NCBI GenBank assembly: GCA_020152595.1
Contig: JAIGNY010002998.1
Coordinates: 186,001 to 250,000 of the forward strand
Source of the DNA: Chiridota heheva
Taxonomy: Eukaryota > Echinodermata > Holothuroidea > Apodida > Chiridotidae
DNA length: 64,000 nucleotides
Direction of reading: 5' to 3'
This document shows positions 11,390-23,204 of this stretch, in pieces (the stretch's first letter is position 1; every line of letters starts with the position of its first letter). The translations under genes were made by a program, and so were the position numbers. The notes under the pieces were generated by a model. The model was not told the origin of the DNA, did not search any database, and was given only the letters and a program-made list of their open reading frames with translations.

Positions 11390-12442
11390 AGTAGTGCCTA
11401 CCCACCAGTCCAAAGGCTCGTGAGTCTGAAAAATATAAGTTAGTCCGAAAGTCAGTGAGTCCAAAAAATACCTGTGAGTCCGAAGGCCGGCCAGTCTGAA
11501 AAATACCTGCAAGGCCAAAGACCCGCCAGTCCGAAAAATACTCGCAAGTCCAAAGGCCAGCCAGTCTGAAGACCGCCAGTCTGAAGGCCTGCCAGTTCGA
11601 AGGCCTGCCAGTTCAAAATTTAGCCACGCGTCTGAAAAGGCTGGAAGCACAAGTAAAACTTATTGTTTTTTGATGTATATTATAATGGCAAATATTCCCA
11701 CGCTTCGTGTGGAATTCTTTGAATTACGGTTCGACGAGTTTTAGGTACAGTTCGCAAAAAAATTCAAAATGTTTGCAGGCAATGTCTCATTATCTCTTTC
11801 AATTGTTCAAACGCACCCCTTTCTTCACCCTTTTCTTAGTAAGTGTTGCATATAACGGTAATAGTCTTTGAATTGTGATCTTCACATTTTTCATGATTTT
11901 AATAGTTTAAAGCTATGATCTGGCCATAAGAATCAGAGCTTCCCGGGACTTCGCCCAGTGGACTGTACCAGGGGGTCATTCCTACCATGATTTTGCCCCG
12001 TTATCTCAGTACATATATCAGTCTTTGCTATGTTACTGTAATTTACAAGTTTTTCATAATTCATAATCCATTTTGAGCCATTCGGAATCATCAGCTTCCC
12101 CAGGGACCCTACCGTATCAGGGATTTATTCCTACACCATGTTTTTTGCCCTTGAACCTTATGCCGTTATCTCAGTACGTCTATCAGTCTTTGATATGTTT
12201 TCCTTAATTTAAAGCCATTTTGGATCATCAAAAACAGGAATTGTGAGAATTCCGCCGCCCTAGACCTCGTCCACAGCTTCATCCCTACCAGGACTTCGCC
12301 CCTCAGGCTGGGCCACAAGCTATTATCTCAGTATGTGTACCAGTCGCAGGTATTTTTCGGACTGGCAGGTCTTTAGAGTAACGGGTATTTTTTAGACTGG
12401 TGGGCCTTAGACTGGTGGGACTCGTGAGCGGACACCTTATTA
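11390..12442. mobile_element. Foldback (TU-like) element with subrepeat arms
   Basis: The left arm (11390-11640) is built of degenerate tandem units around gccagtcYgaaggc and gagtcYgaaaaatac. The right arm (about 12340-12442) carries the complement (ttttcggactggcagg, agactggtgggcc, agactggtgggactcgtgag). The central part contains about three diverged units of roughly 160 bp, marked by ttatctcagtacRt at about 12,000, 12,165 and 12,325. Long inverted arms made of short direct subrepeats define foldback elements, such as the TU elements described in sea urchins. No transposase is present. Confidence 0.7.
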
Positions 12443-12488
12443 GTTTTGGTTCTTTAACAGTATTGGTCAAATTGTGTCAGAGAGGTTA

Positions 12489-13040
12489 ACGGAATATTCC
12501 CATGGAATTTCATTTCATTTATCTGGTGGGGGAAAATTTAACAGATTGGTGAGAGAAAAAAATCATGTTGATATCTCATTCCTAGAAGTAGTTATTAAAC
12601 TTATAAACATTTTTCTTGTCTGCATAAAAATGACTTTTGTACTGAGTCGAAGTCATCATTATGATGTCATCACAGCACTTCCTGTGGTTTTTTTTATGCA
12701 TTTTTTTTGAAAATTAATTATATATTTTCTAAATAATTAGAAACATTTTTTTTCTTCTCAAAAGCTATTGAGAATATTGTAGAATAAAATGTACAATGTT
12801 TTCCAATCTCTTCACGTAACTCATGATTGGATTATAAAAAAATTGGTAATTAATTTTAGAAGAAATACATAATGTTTAGTACAGGAGGTGCTGTGATGAC
12901 ATCATAATTATGACTTAGACTAGTGCAGGTCATTTTTATGTGGGCAAGAAAAATCTTTAAAATTCAATAACTTCTTGTAGGAATAAGATATCAACTTTTT
13001 TTTTTCTTTACCAATCTGTTTCTTTCATTGTCCTTCATCA
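12489..13040. mobile_element. MITE family A, copy 3 (diverged)
   Basis: The left end is TA followed by acggaatattcccatgg. The inner arms, gatgtcatcacagcactt and its complement at 12887-12905, pair well. The right terminus loses similarity near 13,035, where a C/A-rich simple repeat begins, so the final bases are missing or replaced. Confidence 0.75.
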
Positions 13041-13047
13041 AAAGGTT

Positions 13048-13112
13048 ATCCCCCCACTACCCCCACACACATCACCACCACCCCACCACCACCACCCCCT
13101 CCACACATACAC
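13048..13112 (+). repeat. CCA/CA-rich simple repeat
   Basis: A low-complexity run of ccccac, caccac and ccaccacc words between MITE A copy 3 and the LINE fragment. Confidence 0.9.
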
Positions 13113-13274
13113 TTTTGGTAAAGCTGAATGTAAAATTGAAGACCTGTCTGAAAATCAAGGTCCACGCTGGTAAAACTTCCATTAAAGATGATGAAAACTT
13201 ACATTTTTCATGTCGAAAAGTTTCTCTTTAAGCCTACCCAACCCATCACCTGAGTTAATCCCGTAAACTCAGGT

Positions 13275-13925
13275 ATGACAATTTATATATTTTTTCCCTA
13301 AGGTGGAAAGAGATTGAAGTTTATTGAGGATTTGTAGGATGAGTGGATTAAACCAGAGCTTGTTAAAGATGCCATTGAGAACAGATTTAGAGTCAGAGAA
13401 GATGATGAAGCGGGGATGGAAGGAGAGTTCAACAAAGTTTAAGACCAGGAGGATGACCTTTGCTTCAGCAAAGTAGATTGAGGCTCCCACTGGGCAACCT
13501 TGAGGAGAGGGTGAGGCCAGGACAGGTGGCGGCGGCTGCAGAGGAGCCTTCCCATGTGGAGCCATTGGTGAAGAAGAAAGAGAAGTTGTGGAAATGTCTA
13601 CTGAGCTGGCAGTATTTGGAGTGAATGAAGGCTGGGTTGTGGAGAGCTTTCGTGTAGGAGGAAAGGCCAAGGAAAAGCTTAGGGGACTGATGACCCAGGT
13701 GGACGTGGGAGGGATAGTGTGCCTGGCAATCAAGAAAATGTTGATCTTGGCTCTGGTGAAGTGAGAGTGCATCCAGATCCCGAAAGGTAGGGGGATGCGT
13801 TTGTTGAGGTTGAAGAGGTTGGTGAAGGAGGGAGAGCGAATGGAATGGAAGCAAGGGTTTCTCGGATTGGTGAAGATACGAAGAGCGAAGAAGAGGCCGG
13901 TCCTGGTGCACCTGAGGTTAAATTG
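13275..13925 (-). pseudogene. RNase H domain fragment of an I/Nimb-like LINE
   Basis: Minus-strand remains of ORF2 of a non-LTR retrotransposon. In order, the conceptual fragments show the post-RT region (RIFTNPRNPCFHSI), an RNase H start with TNGSTWEG where TDGS is expected, FAEAKVILLVLNF (Glu motif) and FIIFSDSKSVLNGI (second catalytic Asp). The fragments sit in different frames, so frameshifts are present. The first catalytic Asp is replaced by Asn. The same family recurs at 60-62.8 kb, sharing LTLSSRLP and FSDSK. Both 5' and 3' parts are missing, so this is a dead internal fragment. The clade assignment is an inference. Confidence 0.8.
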
Positions 13926-13929
13926 TTAT

Positions 13930-14670
13930 GGTCGCAATAATTGCCAAAATTGGATATCATTTAATCTTGCCAAGAAATGTAGCTTTGTAATCAAATATGT
14001 ATTTTATACATAGCAGATTGTGCCAGAAAAATATATTTGCTCTTCTTTGAACACTTTAAAGATGGGCTTTAATTACCAACTACAAAATTCAAGCCTCACT
14101 GCCTGACAATTGAATAAAATAATATTTAATTAAAGTCATGTTTAAGCTGCATATCACAATCTCTCATACTAGAAAATGTTCTGCGAATTAGGACGATCAA
14201 TTTGACCTCTGGATTTGGGTTAAATCTGGTCTACATCATATACCAGACAATCATTTTACATCCTTTGGTGTGAAAAGCGTTTTCATCATAATTATATACT
14301 CTTGCTTGTTCAGCAAAATTCATAATTGATCCTTTGGCAATGATGACACACCTACAGCTAAAAGTTAAACAAATCTCTTGGACTTAAAAAAACGGAACAA
14401 AAATGTGTTTATTTTTATGTTCTTGTCTCTTCGTCTAATGCAGATTTACACACAACCAAATGCAACACAACTCTCAGATTTCCTTGGTAACATCTTTTCC
14501 CAAACAAAACTAAAAATGTGAATTAAAATCATGTTCTAGATATGACAACAAACAAACTTTCATGTTGTGATAAACAAGTTTTCCGCATCCACTGCCTCCT
14601 CCCCACCCCCCTCACTTCAGGCAAATCTTAGTGCTATCTACCCACCCTATCTATACTTCGGAAAACAAGA
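13930..14670. other. Unannotated AT-rich DNA
   Basis: No gene, RNA or repeat recognised. It ends with a short C-rich patch near 14590-14650 just before MITE B copy 2. Confidence 0.5.
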
Positions 14671-14674
14671 CTTA

Positions 14675-15233
14675 AAGGATTAGTTCCGTGGTCATACATG
14701 TCCATCTTATATGAAAGAGGACTTCAAAAGAAACAAATTGGTGAAGAAAACATTCAAAAACCTTATTCAGTTAAGGAGATATTTAAGTTTAAAGTTTGGC
14801 ATCATTGTGTAGAAACAACTGAAATCAGACTAGTTGTGACGTTATAGCCTCAGATTCCCCAAATTCTTTATGTATTTTATCATATTTAGTCTTGTCAATT
14901 TGTGGCTTAAAAATCATTGAATGTGTCAGGAAAGTAGTAAAACAGAATCTAGGAAAGATAGTTATAATTTACTACTTCAAGAAAGTTTGAGGAAAATTAA
15001 TTCAAATAGTGAAACAATTAAATAAATTTTCTTTAAAATACATTTAACAATTGTTAAGAATGTGAGGATAAGGGCACTGAAATTCCATAGTGGACTTAGT
15101 ACACAAATAAGACAACTTTAAACTTAAATATCTCCTTAACGGAATGAGATTTTTGAATGCTGTCTCCACCATTTTTGTTTCTTTTACCATCCTCTTTCAT
15201 ATAAAGTAATTCCTGACCACTGAACTAATTCTC
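14675..15233. mobile_element. MITE family B, copy 2 (complete)
   Basis: A 559-bp element, AAGGATTAGTTCCGTGGTC ... GACCACTGAACTAATTCTC, TA on both sides. Both arms carry the gaggacttcaaaagaaac motif or its complement. The middle includes aagaaagtttgaggaaaat, which is diagnostic for the right half of the family. Confidence 0.93.
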
Positions 15234-15239
15234 TAATGA

Positions 15240-16380
15240 TTAAATTGCTGTCACCAATTATTCAGTGTATTTTATAACAACATTCCTTTTACATATATTT
15301 TGTTGATATTAATTTTGTTTTCCATAAATTGTAACAAAATAAGCCTAGCTTTCCTTTACTAAGAATTCTAAATGACGTTTTGTGTTATTACAATTAAATG
15401 TATAGCACATACACACATACCCAAGTGAAGATAACAAATATATATGTGTAGAATCTAAAAGCTAAAGCAATACTATTTTCTGTTTCCAGAGCATCATACT
15501 CTCTAAAAACAAAAACTAGTTCATTTAAAACAGAAGTTCAAATCATATTCTAGATCTGATACTGCTTCTAAGATAACAGCCAGGGAGTATTTGTTTAACA
15601 ATATCCCCGCTACAACTTGAAGCTTTGAACAATTTGGAAAGAGAAATAATAATAGCGGAAAATCAATTTGTTCTACCACGCTGAAAGTACTTCATTCATT
15701 CAGAACAGATGAGACTTGCACAAATGGAAACAAATTCAATTTAAAAAAAAGAACGCTAGAAAATTATGCATTATCTGGTTATGCATTTTAACCTATATTC
15801 AAATATCATGCCACATATCATATGATTGATTATTAATATATCAGAACTGTTTTTTCTTTTTTCGTTTTATGAAAGCCCCAATGCACTTGATAGCTGATAA
15901 TGACTATACGATACAAATGATTAATGAGTGTGAGATGGATGGAACCCCTAGGAAAGAAAATGTGTAGAAATATGGAGAGAAAAAAAGAATACAAAATAAC
16001 ACTCTCACTTTTAAGCCAATTAAGTGTCATTAAGATCTTTCTAAAATGCAATAGGGAAAATACAAAGAATGTTTGTTACTAGCCTTTTAAAAAAATCATG
16101 TGAAAAATTAATATTTCTTCAATTAAAGAAAAAAGCCAAGTGCCATAGGAAGGTTTTCCCAGAATGCAATAGCAAATACTTCAAAAAATGTGACTATCCC
16201 TTAAAAAAAAAATGGATGATTCTTCATTTGAAGGCATTCTTCATTTGATTCTTCATTTGATGATTCTTCATCTATTACCCACCATTGAAAAGCCTCAATT
16301 GAAGCTAAACCATATTCACATTTGTGTCTTAATTTCATAGCAATGCTTTAAGAAACAGTTAAGAAAAAATGTATTTGTCA
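15240..16380. other. Unannotated AT-rich DNA
   Basis: No gene recognised. A short cttcatttga/gattcttcat repeat lies near 16220-16270. Small frames have no recognisable similarity. Confidence 0.5.
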
Positions 16381-16385
16381 AGAAA

Positions 16386-16772
16386 CCGGGGGTGGGGGCA
16401 CTTCCATACTAAAGTGGTAGGTATGTGCCACCCAGAATTTCACAATTGGACAGCAGTAGGAGAGATTGTTTTGGTAACTGCAGTATGACAGTTTATGATT
16501 TTGATACCTACAGTATGAAAATAAGTGTTTTTGATACCTACAGTATAAAAATTGGTGATTTTTGATACCTGCAGTACAAAAATAATTCATTTCTGATACC
16601 TGCAGTAAGAAAATGTGCATTTTTTTCGAGACCAGCAGTATGAGAGATTAGATTTTTGATACCTGCACTACAAAAATTCTGAAAAAAGGGCAACTGCTCT
16701 GGTGGCACATGTATATATATATATATATTTATATACCTCACATATGGAAGTGCCCCCCCCCCCCCCACCCAC
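16386..16772. mobile_element. TIR element with internal 33-bp tandem repeats
   Basis: The left end gggggcacttccatac and right end tatggaagtgccccc are inverted copies. A second paired block, atgtgccaccc / ggtggcacat, lies about 30 bp inside each end. The interior (about 16455-16685) consists of about seven diverged units around tttgatacctRcagtaYRaaaa. The right end runs into a long C tract, and an (AT)n stretch lies in the right arm. Short inverted ends around direct repeats make it foldback-like. No transposase. Confidence 0.75.
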
Positions 16773-16774
16773 CC

Positions 16775-17935
16775 TTTCTTCCCCCAGCAAGAAACAACAC
16801 ACTTAAAAGTGCTAAGATTGCATCATTTACTCTGTCTGCTCTGTAAACACCACTCACAAACAACTGCAAATAATGGCCCTTTAACCTCCCAGTGGCATGA
16901 ATAGAATTTAGTCTGAGAACATGCTGTTATTGTGCTGGAGCAGTGAGTTATCAGGGAGGAATTTAAATTGTTATCATTGTTGACTTGACAGCTTGTAATA
17001 CAGTCTTGCATGAACAATTAATTGAAAGCTCAGACAATTGTATTGTTGGTACACAAGAGATGGTGATTAACTATGCACAGTAAAAGGAAGGGCATTGAAA
17101 TGATACACCAGCTAATTATAAGTGCATGCAAACCTCCCATATTGGATATTATTTATGCGTACAGACAATATACTGAGTCTATTGTCGTTTTGTGTACGCA
17201 AGCGAGCACATATTTCATCAGATTATTAACCGAATGTGATTTTATATGCATATCAATCTTTACATGATGATCATCTACCATGGTTAAAATGTGGCGGCGT
17301 ACATTTCTCAAAACAATTACTGAATGGCCTATCAGTAAAAGTGCACAATGGATTTTCCACCAATAAAAACGCACAAATTGAAATATATTTAGCTCCACTC
17401 TAGAGATCACATTGTATATCGCTTACAAGAGATGGCAACCAGCAATAAAATAGCATTTCGGCTTCTTTTGAATTTGGGAGAAAATTCAAAGACAACGGAA
17501 TAATAAAGAATAATCAGTTGATATCATTTGGTGGATTTTGGTATAGACACCGACAGTTAACAGAAATACACTAGCAGTCACATAGATTCATATTTACTTT
17601 CATGTATTTATGTAGTCTGTTGAGTGCTTATAACTTTTACACAATAAAGTGCCATACATTTACATTTCAATAATAATATGCCTAAAATTTCAATTGTGCC
17701 TGAAGTTGCCCATGCTGAACACGTCAAATACAGTACAAGTTTTTATGCATACAAACAATATGGCTGCCATAAAGGTGGCATTTGGGGATTTAAGCAGATG
17801 AGTAAAGCAGAAATTCTAGTCAAATAACAAAATTTGAAAAAAATTGAAGAAAAAAAAAGATTTCAGTTAAAAGAACTTCAAGTTAAGTTATTATAAAAGT
17901 AAGCATGTAACATTATTTTTGTATAGAAGATTGTA
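16775..17935. other. Unannotated DNA
   Basis: No gene, RNA gene or repeat could be supported. Several short frames of 64-85 aa overlap on both strands near 17,070-17,410 without recognisable similarity. Confidence 0.45.
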
Positions 17936-18029
17936 ATAATGAAAGAATCTATGCTACAGTTATTTTCAGACAAATCTGGAAACTTTAAAATATTTTGGTT
18001 TTTCCTGAATGCAGAGAATGGATTGATGG

Positions 18030-18415
18030 CTTGTCACAAAATGTCATGTCACAAAACTTCAAATTTGTCACATAAATGTCTCAAATGTCACATAATATTT
18101 GGCACCTTTTGCACAGAATGTCACATCAATTTTGCCTTTGTCACATTTGATCGGCATAGATTCACACGTCGTGACCAGTTAACTAGTGAGACTGATAGAA
18201 TGATCATTTGGTTATGTCTGTTCCATCAAAAATTGAATCCACCACTAAAATGCAATGTCAAATTACCAATGAGTGTGAGTGAAGGGGTAAAACATGTCAC
18301 AAAATATCAAATTTTATTACATCTGTTTATGTTCATTTTGTCACAAAATTTTCAAAATGTCACAGATTTTTGGACAATGAAATTTAATTTGATCACCAAA
18401 TATCACCATGTCACG
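18030..18415 (+). repeat. Cluster of ten same-strand TGTCAC words
   Basis: TGTCAC occurs ten times, all on the plus strand, mostly as tgtcacaaaa or tgtcacat, at irregular spacings, several near 20 bp. It reads like a diverged short tandem repeat. A 188-aa frame (17939-18505) passes through it, and its Cys-His pattern derives from this repeat, so I do not call it a gene. TGTCA is also the core bound by TALE homeodomain proteins, so a regulatory role is possible but unproven. Confidence 0.5.
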
Positions 18416-18442
18416 GACGCTCCAATCTCTGTAAATGGCACA

Positions 18443-18512
18443 AGATATCAGCAGGGATATGTTGATATCAGCAGGGATATGTTGATATCAGCAGGGATAT
18501 GTTGATATCAGT
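18443..18512 (+). repeat. 20-bp tandem repeat, about 3.5 copies
   Basis: Unit gatatcagcagggatatgtt, perfectly repeated three times and then broken at gatatcagtag. Confidence 0.95.
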
Positions 18513-18609
18513 AGTTTCTTTTCAATTCTGTTTTGCCCTGGTATATTATAGACATGTCTCACCATTTCACTCATCCTTTATAACAACATTAAAATTACAT
18601 TTATTAAAC

Positions 18610-18838
18610 CAGGTGCAGTGGCTCAGTGGTTAAGGAGTCATGCTTGTATGCGAAAGATACAGTGATCGATCCTGCCACAAGAAGTGCATTGTGTCCTTGA
18701 GCAAGACACTTGATTTTACTCCAGTCAAAATGAGTAGCAGCACTGCTGGGGAGTTAACCTGTGATGGACTGGCATGTCACACCCAGGGGGAGTCATGTTC
18801 TCTCATCTGCTTGTGCCATGGAAACACGAGATAAACAC
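18610..18838 (+). mobile_element. tRNA-derived SINE, family S1
   Basis: The head has an A-box-like tggctcagtggtta at about 18619 and a B-box-like gtgatcgatcctgc about 45 bp later. The body contains the widespread SINE word gtccttgagcaagacactt. The tail carries ctgtgatggactggcatg and cccagggggagtcatg, seen in many metazoan SINE/LINE tails. A diverged copy lies at 36455-36700. No function beyond transposition is implied. Confidence 0.8.
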
Positions 18839-18839
18839 T

Positions 18840-19875
18840 AAATCTAACTTTTTGTAAAAATATAGTATAATTCCTACTTAACAATTTTTTTTTGATATAA
18901 TCAAACAATTATTCAGAAGTTTTATAAAGCATTTCGAGTCAGGAATTCTTGTTAATGACTTTTATACCCAGGATCTTAAGCAATTTTGGAATGCTGTCTA
19001 ATGAAATTGATTTCCAGATGTTAATAATCCAGACCTTTAGAACAGATAGCTGTATATGGCAACCACCAAGATATAAACTCAAAATGATGGCAAACAACTA
19101 TCCCATGACTCAACCTCTAGAAGGCATACTCTCTATGGGAAGAGCAGCAAGTCAAATTCTTCTTATTTTACTTTACCCAAAGGGTTTGGCAGTAAAACAC
19201 ACAATCGCACTGACCAAATATTCTATTAGTTACCACGTAGGAAAGATAAACATTGACCACAAATTTTCACGCTCAACTATTCTAATTGATGACGACATCG
19301 TTTGACGATCGGATCGCTGAATGACGGTAATAAAACCAAGTTAAGCCAATATAACAGACCTCCATAGCAAAACGCAGCAATGCAGAACACGGGCAAAATC
19401 TTGAAGAATACAGATTTTTGCAGATATTAAAACTTGTGTTTGAAATACATCACAGAGATAAGATTGCATAAACGATCAATTAAGTGATGTCCTATTTTTA
19501 GTGATAGTTAGATCAGGTTACGGGTTATTTATTCAAACTTTTACAGCAGTGAGAGTGAGAGATAATAAGAACATACTCCCAGGCACAATTCACAAAGCAT
19601 CTAGGTATAAATTTATGAGGCTAAGCGATTTAAAACTATGCGTGATGACACAAATCATTATGCAGAACAGCTAGAAGCAATTCAGGTTCTTGATGTTTGT
19701 AATGGAAGGCCACTCTGTAAGGGAAGACTACAACACACTTTGATCTCAACAATTAATGGAAAATTTAATTGATGTAGAAAATAAAACAATGAAAGCCACT
19801 TTAAGAAACTATGTGACACTTAGAAGCAACACTTCTTATTAGATATTGATTGAATATCAAGACAATGGGAATATC
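18840..19875. other. Unannotated DNA
   Basis: No gene supported. The 118-aa frame at 18949-19305 (plus strand) has no recognisable domain and no flanking splice context that I can defend. Confidence 0.45.
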
Positions 19876-19878
19876 TAC

Positions 19879-20177
19879 AATCAATATCATCACAATCAAT
19901 ATCATCACAATCAATATCATCACAATCAATATCATCACAATCAATATCATCACAATCAATATCATCACAATCAATATCATCACAATCAATATCATCACAA
20001 TCAATATCATCACAATCAATATCATCACTGTCAATATCATCACTGTCAATATCATCACAATCAATATCATCACAATCAATATCATCACTGTCAATATCAT
20101 CACAATCAATATCATCACAATCAATATCATCACAATCAATATCATCACAATCAATATCATCACAATCAATATCATCA
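19879..20177. repeat. 15-bp minisatellite, about 20 copies
   Basis: Unit caatcaatatcatca, with a variant unit carrying ctgtcaatatcatca in three copies. The multiple-of-three period opens frames on both strands, for example repeated NQYHH on plus and DDIDC on minus; these are artefacts. Confidence 0.97.
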
Positions 20178-20179
20178 AA

Positions 20180-20880
20180 GGGATGATACCTTTCCTTTAA
20201 AGAATCAAACTGAGATTTTCTACATGAAAAGCTAAAGGAACTTGTCCACTTTTTCTCAATACACAAAATCTAAAATGGTTGAATATCCAAAATGGTCGAC
20301 CATAAGTTTATCATTCAAATTGATCTATTTTTGTTCTCCTTATCCAGCTTTTAGAAGTGATCCTTTCAGTATTTGTATGCTCTCTTTCAAATTGCACTTA
20401 ACTCCGCTATTCCTCAAAAAGCCTCTACCTGAAAACTATAAATACACGCGGAAACAAAAAAAAACACAAAAAACGGTACCTTTTTGAAATCGATGCAAGG
20501 TTGTACTATTCCAATCCCATGTACAACAGAAGGGGAAAAAAGGGGAATCAATATCACATCCAATGCAGTAATACATGCAACTACAACTGCTAGCAATGCA
20601 ACATTTTTTAAAATGCTTAAAAATTAATAGTAATCTTTTTTATTCAACTTCTTCTATGAAGCCAGACAGGTTCAAAATCTCAAAGACAATTATCGCTAGG
20701 GAAATCAAGTGTTTAAAAGACGTCACAATGAGACAGGCACAAACATTGGTTAATAAATACCACAAGGAGGAGTGGCTCATTCACATTCCAGAATTAATCG
20801 CAAAATGCAAAGTGCCTAATTAGTTAATTAAGTCTATGATACTTTATTCATAACAGCAGCACCCAGACTTAAATAACATA
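20180..20880. other. Unannotated DNA
   Basis: No gene or repeat recognised between the 15-bp array and MITE C copy 2. Confidence 0.45.
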
Positions 20881-20884
20881 ATTA

Positions 20885-21121
20885 AAGGAGCACTAGACCG
20901 AAAAGTGAGGGCGTATTTTTAGGGGGGTCCCCCAAAAATCAAATGTTTATCTAGAACGCAACGGTATAGCAATTTTCTGGTTATTATGAATATTCAAGTA
21001 ACATTTGCACCCTCAGGTCGTCTGTGAGCTATGGAGCCATAAAGTTTATTGATCTGTTGCGGAAGATATATCTGTGAAATTAGCAAAAATGAGTGTTCTC
21101 ACTTTTCGGTCTAGTGCTCCT
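20885..21121. mobile_element. MITE family C, copy 2
   Basis: A 237-bp element, AAGGAGCACTAGACCG ... CGGTCTAGTGCTCC, in the opposite orientation to copy 1. The ggggtcccccaaaaatc block corresponds to the complement of ttttttggggacccc in copy 1. TA precedes the left end; TAAA follows the right. Confidence 0.92.
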
Positions 21122-21199
21122 AAAGTCACACATCGTTTTGTATTCATTACTATTTCCACTTTGTTCTGGGGGTGGGGATTATTTATTTTTCTGTTATTC

Positions 21200-22263
21200 A
21201 AGACAAACGTACTGATCCTTCACTGCAGCTAGGCAACATTTGATCAAGACAAACCTACTGATCCTTCACTGCAGCTAGGCAACATTTGATCAAGACAAAC
21301 GTACTGATCCTTCACTGCAGCTTGGCAACATTTGATCAAGACAAACGTACTGATCCTTCACTGCAGCTAGGCAACATTTGATCAAGACAAACGTACTGAT
21401 CCTTCACTGCAGCTAGGCAACCTTTGATCAAAACAAACGTACTGATCCTTCACTACAGCTAGGCAACATTTGATCAAGACAGAAACGTACTGATCCTTAA
21501 CTGCAGCTAGGCAACATTTGATCAAGACAAACCTACTGATCCTTCACTGCAGCTGGGCAACATTGGATCAAGACAGAAACGTACTAATCCATCACTGCAG
21601 CTAGGCAACATTTGATCAAGACAAACGTGCTGATCCTTCACTGCAGCTAGGCAACATTTGATCAAGACAAACGTCCTGATCCTTCACTGCAGCTAGGCAA
21701 CATTTGATCAAGACAAACGTACTGATCCTTCACTGCAGCTAGGCCACATTTGATCAAGACAGAAACGTACTGATCCTTTACTGCAGCTAGGCAACATTTG
21801 ATCAAGACAGAAACGCACTGATCCTTCACTGCAGCTAGGCAACATTTGATCAAGACAAACGTACTGATCCTTTACTGTAGCTAGCCAACATTTGATCAAG
21901 ACAAACGTACTGATCCTTCACTGCAGCTAGGCAACATTTGATCAAGACACAAACGTACTGATCCTTCACTGCAGCTAGGCAACCTTTGATCAAGACAAAC
22001 GTACTGATCCTTCACTGCTGCTAGGCAACCTTTGATCAAAACAAACGTACTGATCCTTCACTGCAGCTAGCCAACATTTGATCAAGACAAACGTACTGAT
22101 CCTTCACTGCAGCTAGGCAACATTTGATCAAGACACAAACGTACTGATCCGTCACTGCAGCTAGGCAACCTTTGATCAAGACAAACGTACTGATCCTTCA
22201 CTGCTGCTAGGCAACCTTTGATCAAGACAAACGTACTAATCCTTCACTGCAGCTAGCCAACAT
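21200..22263. repeat. 46-bp tandem repeat, about 23 copies
   Basis: Unit agacaaacgtactgatcctt, then cactgcagctaggcaacatt, then tgatca. Variants include a 2-bp longer unit with agacagaaacg or agacacaaacg, and tttgatcaaaac. Variants recur in blocks (for example 21903-22080 resembles 22083-22260), implying block duplication of several units. The array ends abruptly at catttgcccc. Confidence 0.96.
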
Positions 22264-22264
22264 T

Positions 22265-23200
22265 TGCCCCAGAAAACTGCAACTTCACTAAACAACTCTG
22301 TGATCACAGGCATAGGAAGAGATGGAGAGGGTTAAGAGTAGAGTGGTATAATGACCTACATTGAACTTGTAAGATAATTTTTGTGCATCATGATAAAAAT
22401 CTATCTTGGTCCTGGGAAACAAATCTGATTTTATTATATTATTCAATTATTTATGGTTGAAAGATACAGGGTATATAACATTGTTTGACATGCGGATGAA
22501 GTTGCCAGTACAGTATATATTTGCCCCTAAGTTTTCTACAGTACTCTTATTTCACACTAGCTTCAAGAAGTACCTTAAAAGAGACACAGAATTTCACCTA
22601 AAGCTTACTTATTGCAATGTACAGAGAACCTCCCCCCCCCCCCCCCCACCTCTCAACCGCTGCCTGTGGATACACTTTTAAAGTCCTTTAGTACAGTTTT
22701 TTCCTGAAACACCCTGTTACAATATCTCGTCCACACTTACTCACTGGTCCACATCAGCAACCTAACTAGAAAGCTAATTATCCCACAAGACATCTTCTAG
22801 AACCCACATACCAGCTTTGCAACATACCAACGACCTCTTGTGTCTATGATTGAACTGATAAATTGGTTGGTTGGTGAGGTTTAAGAACTGATAAACAATC
22901 ACTGGCAATCAATCATGGACATGAGGAAAAACCATATCTTAGAGCAGGGAGTTACTTAGAGGTCAATGGGAGACTCCACTTTAAAGGGGGAATCTTGTCT
23001 CAAGATAATAGCTTGACCTATCATCAATACATCTGTAATAAACTAGTTGCGTCACTTCTGTGACAGTATTTGATTGGCTTGTCGTGATTGCGTAAACATT
23101 TCGACCAATCAGAAATGTCGAATTGCAGTGTATTTTCTATCTTCACGTTAACATATCTGGCCTGAAAAATCACACCTTGCAAATTTTTTGGATGAAAGAT
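22265..23200. other. Unannotated DNA with a C tract
   Basis: Contains a C run at about 22632-22648. No gene is supported; the 91-aa frame 22406-22681 reads through the C run and has no recognisable domain. Confidence 0.45.
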
Positions 23201-23204
23201 TATG

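Noticed and set aside
11360-11650. 96-aa minus frame
   Set aside because: A by-product of the subrepeat arm of the foldback element.
13465-13960. Overlapping 148-aa and 76-aa minus frames near the RNase H fragment
   Set aside because: They are alternate frames of the same frameshifted LINE remnant, not separate genes.
17939-18505. 188-aa plus-strand frame with Cys-His spacing like a zinc knuckle
   Set aside because: The Cys-His pattern follows from repeated TGTCAC words and the frame ends in a 20-bp tandem repeat; no known domain.
21200-22263. CRISPR-like array of 46-bp units
   Set aside because: The whole period is conserved, so there are no variable spacers.
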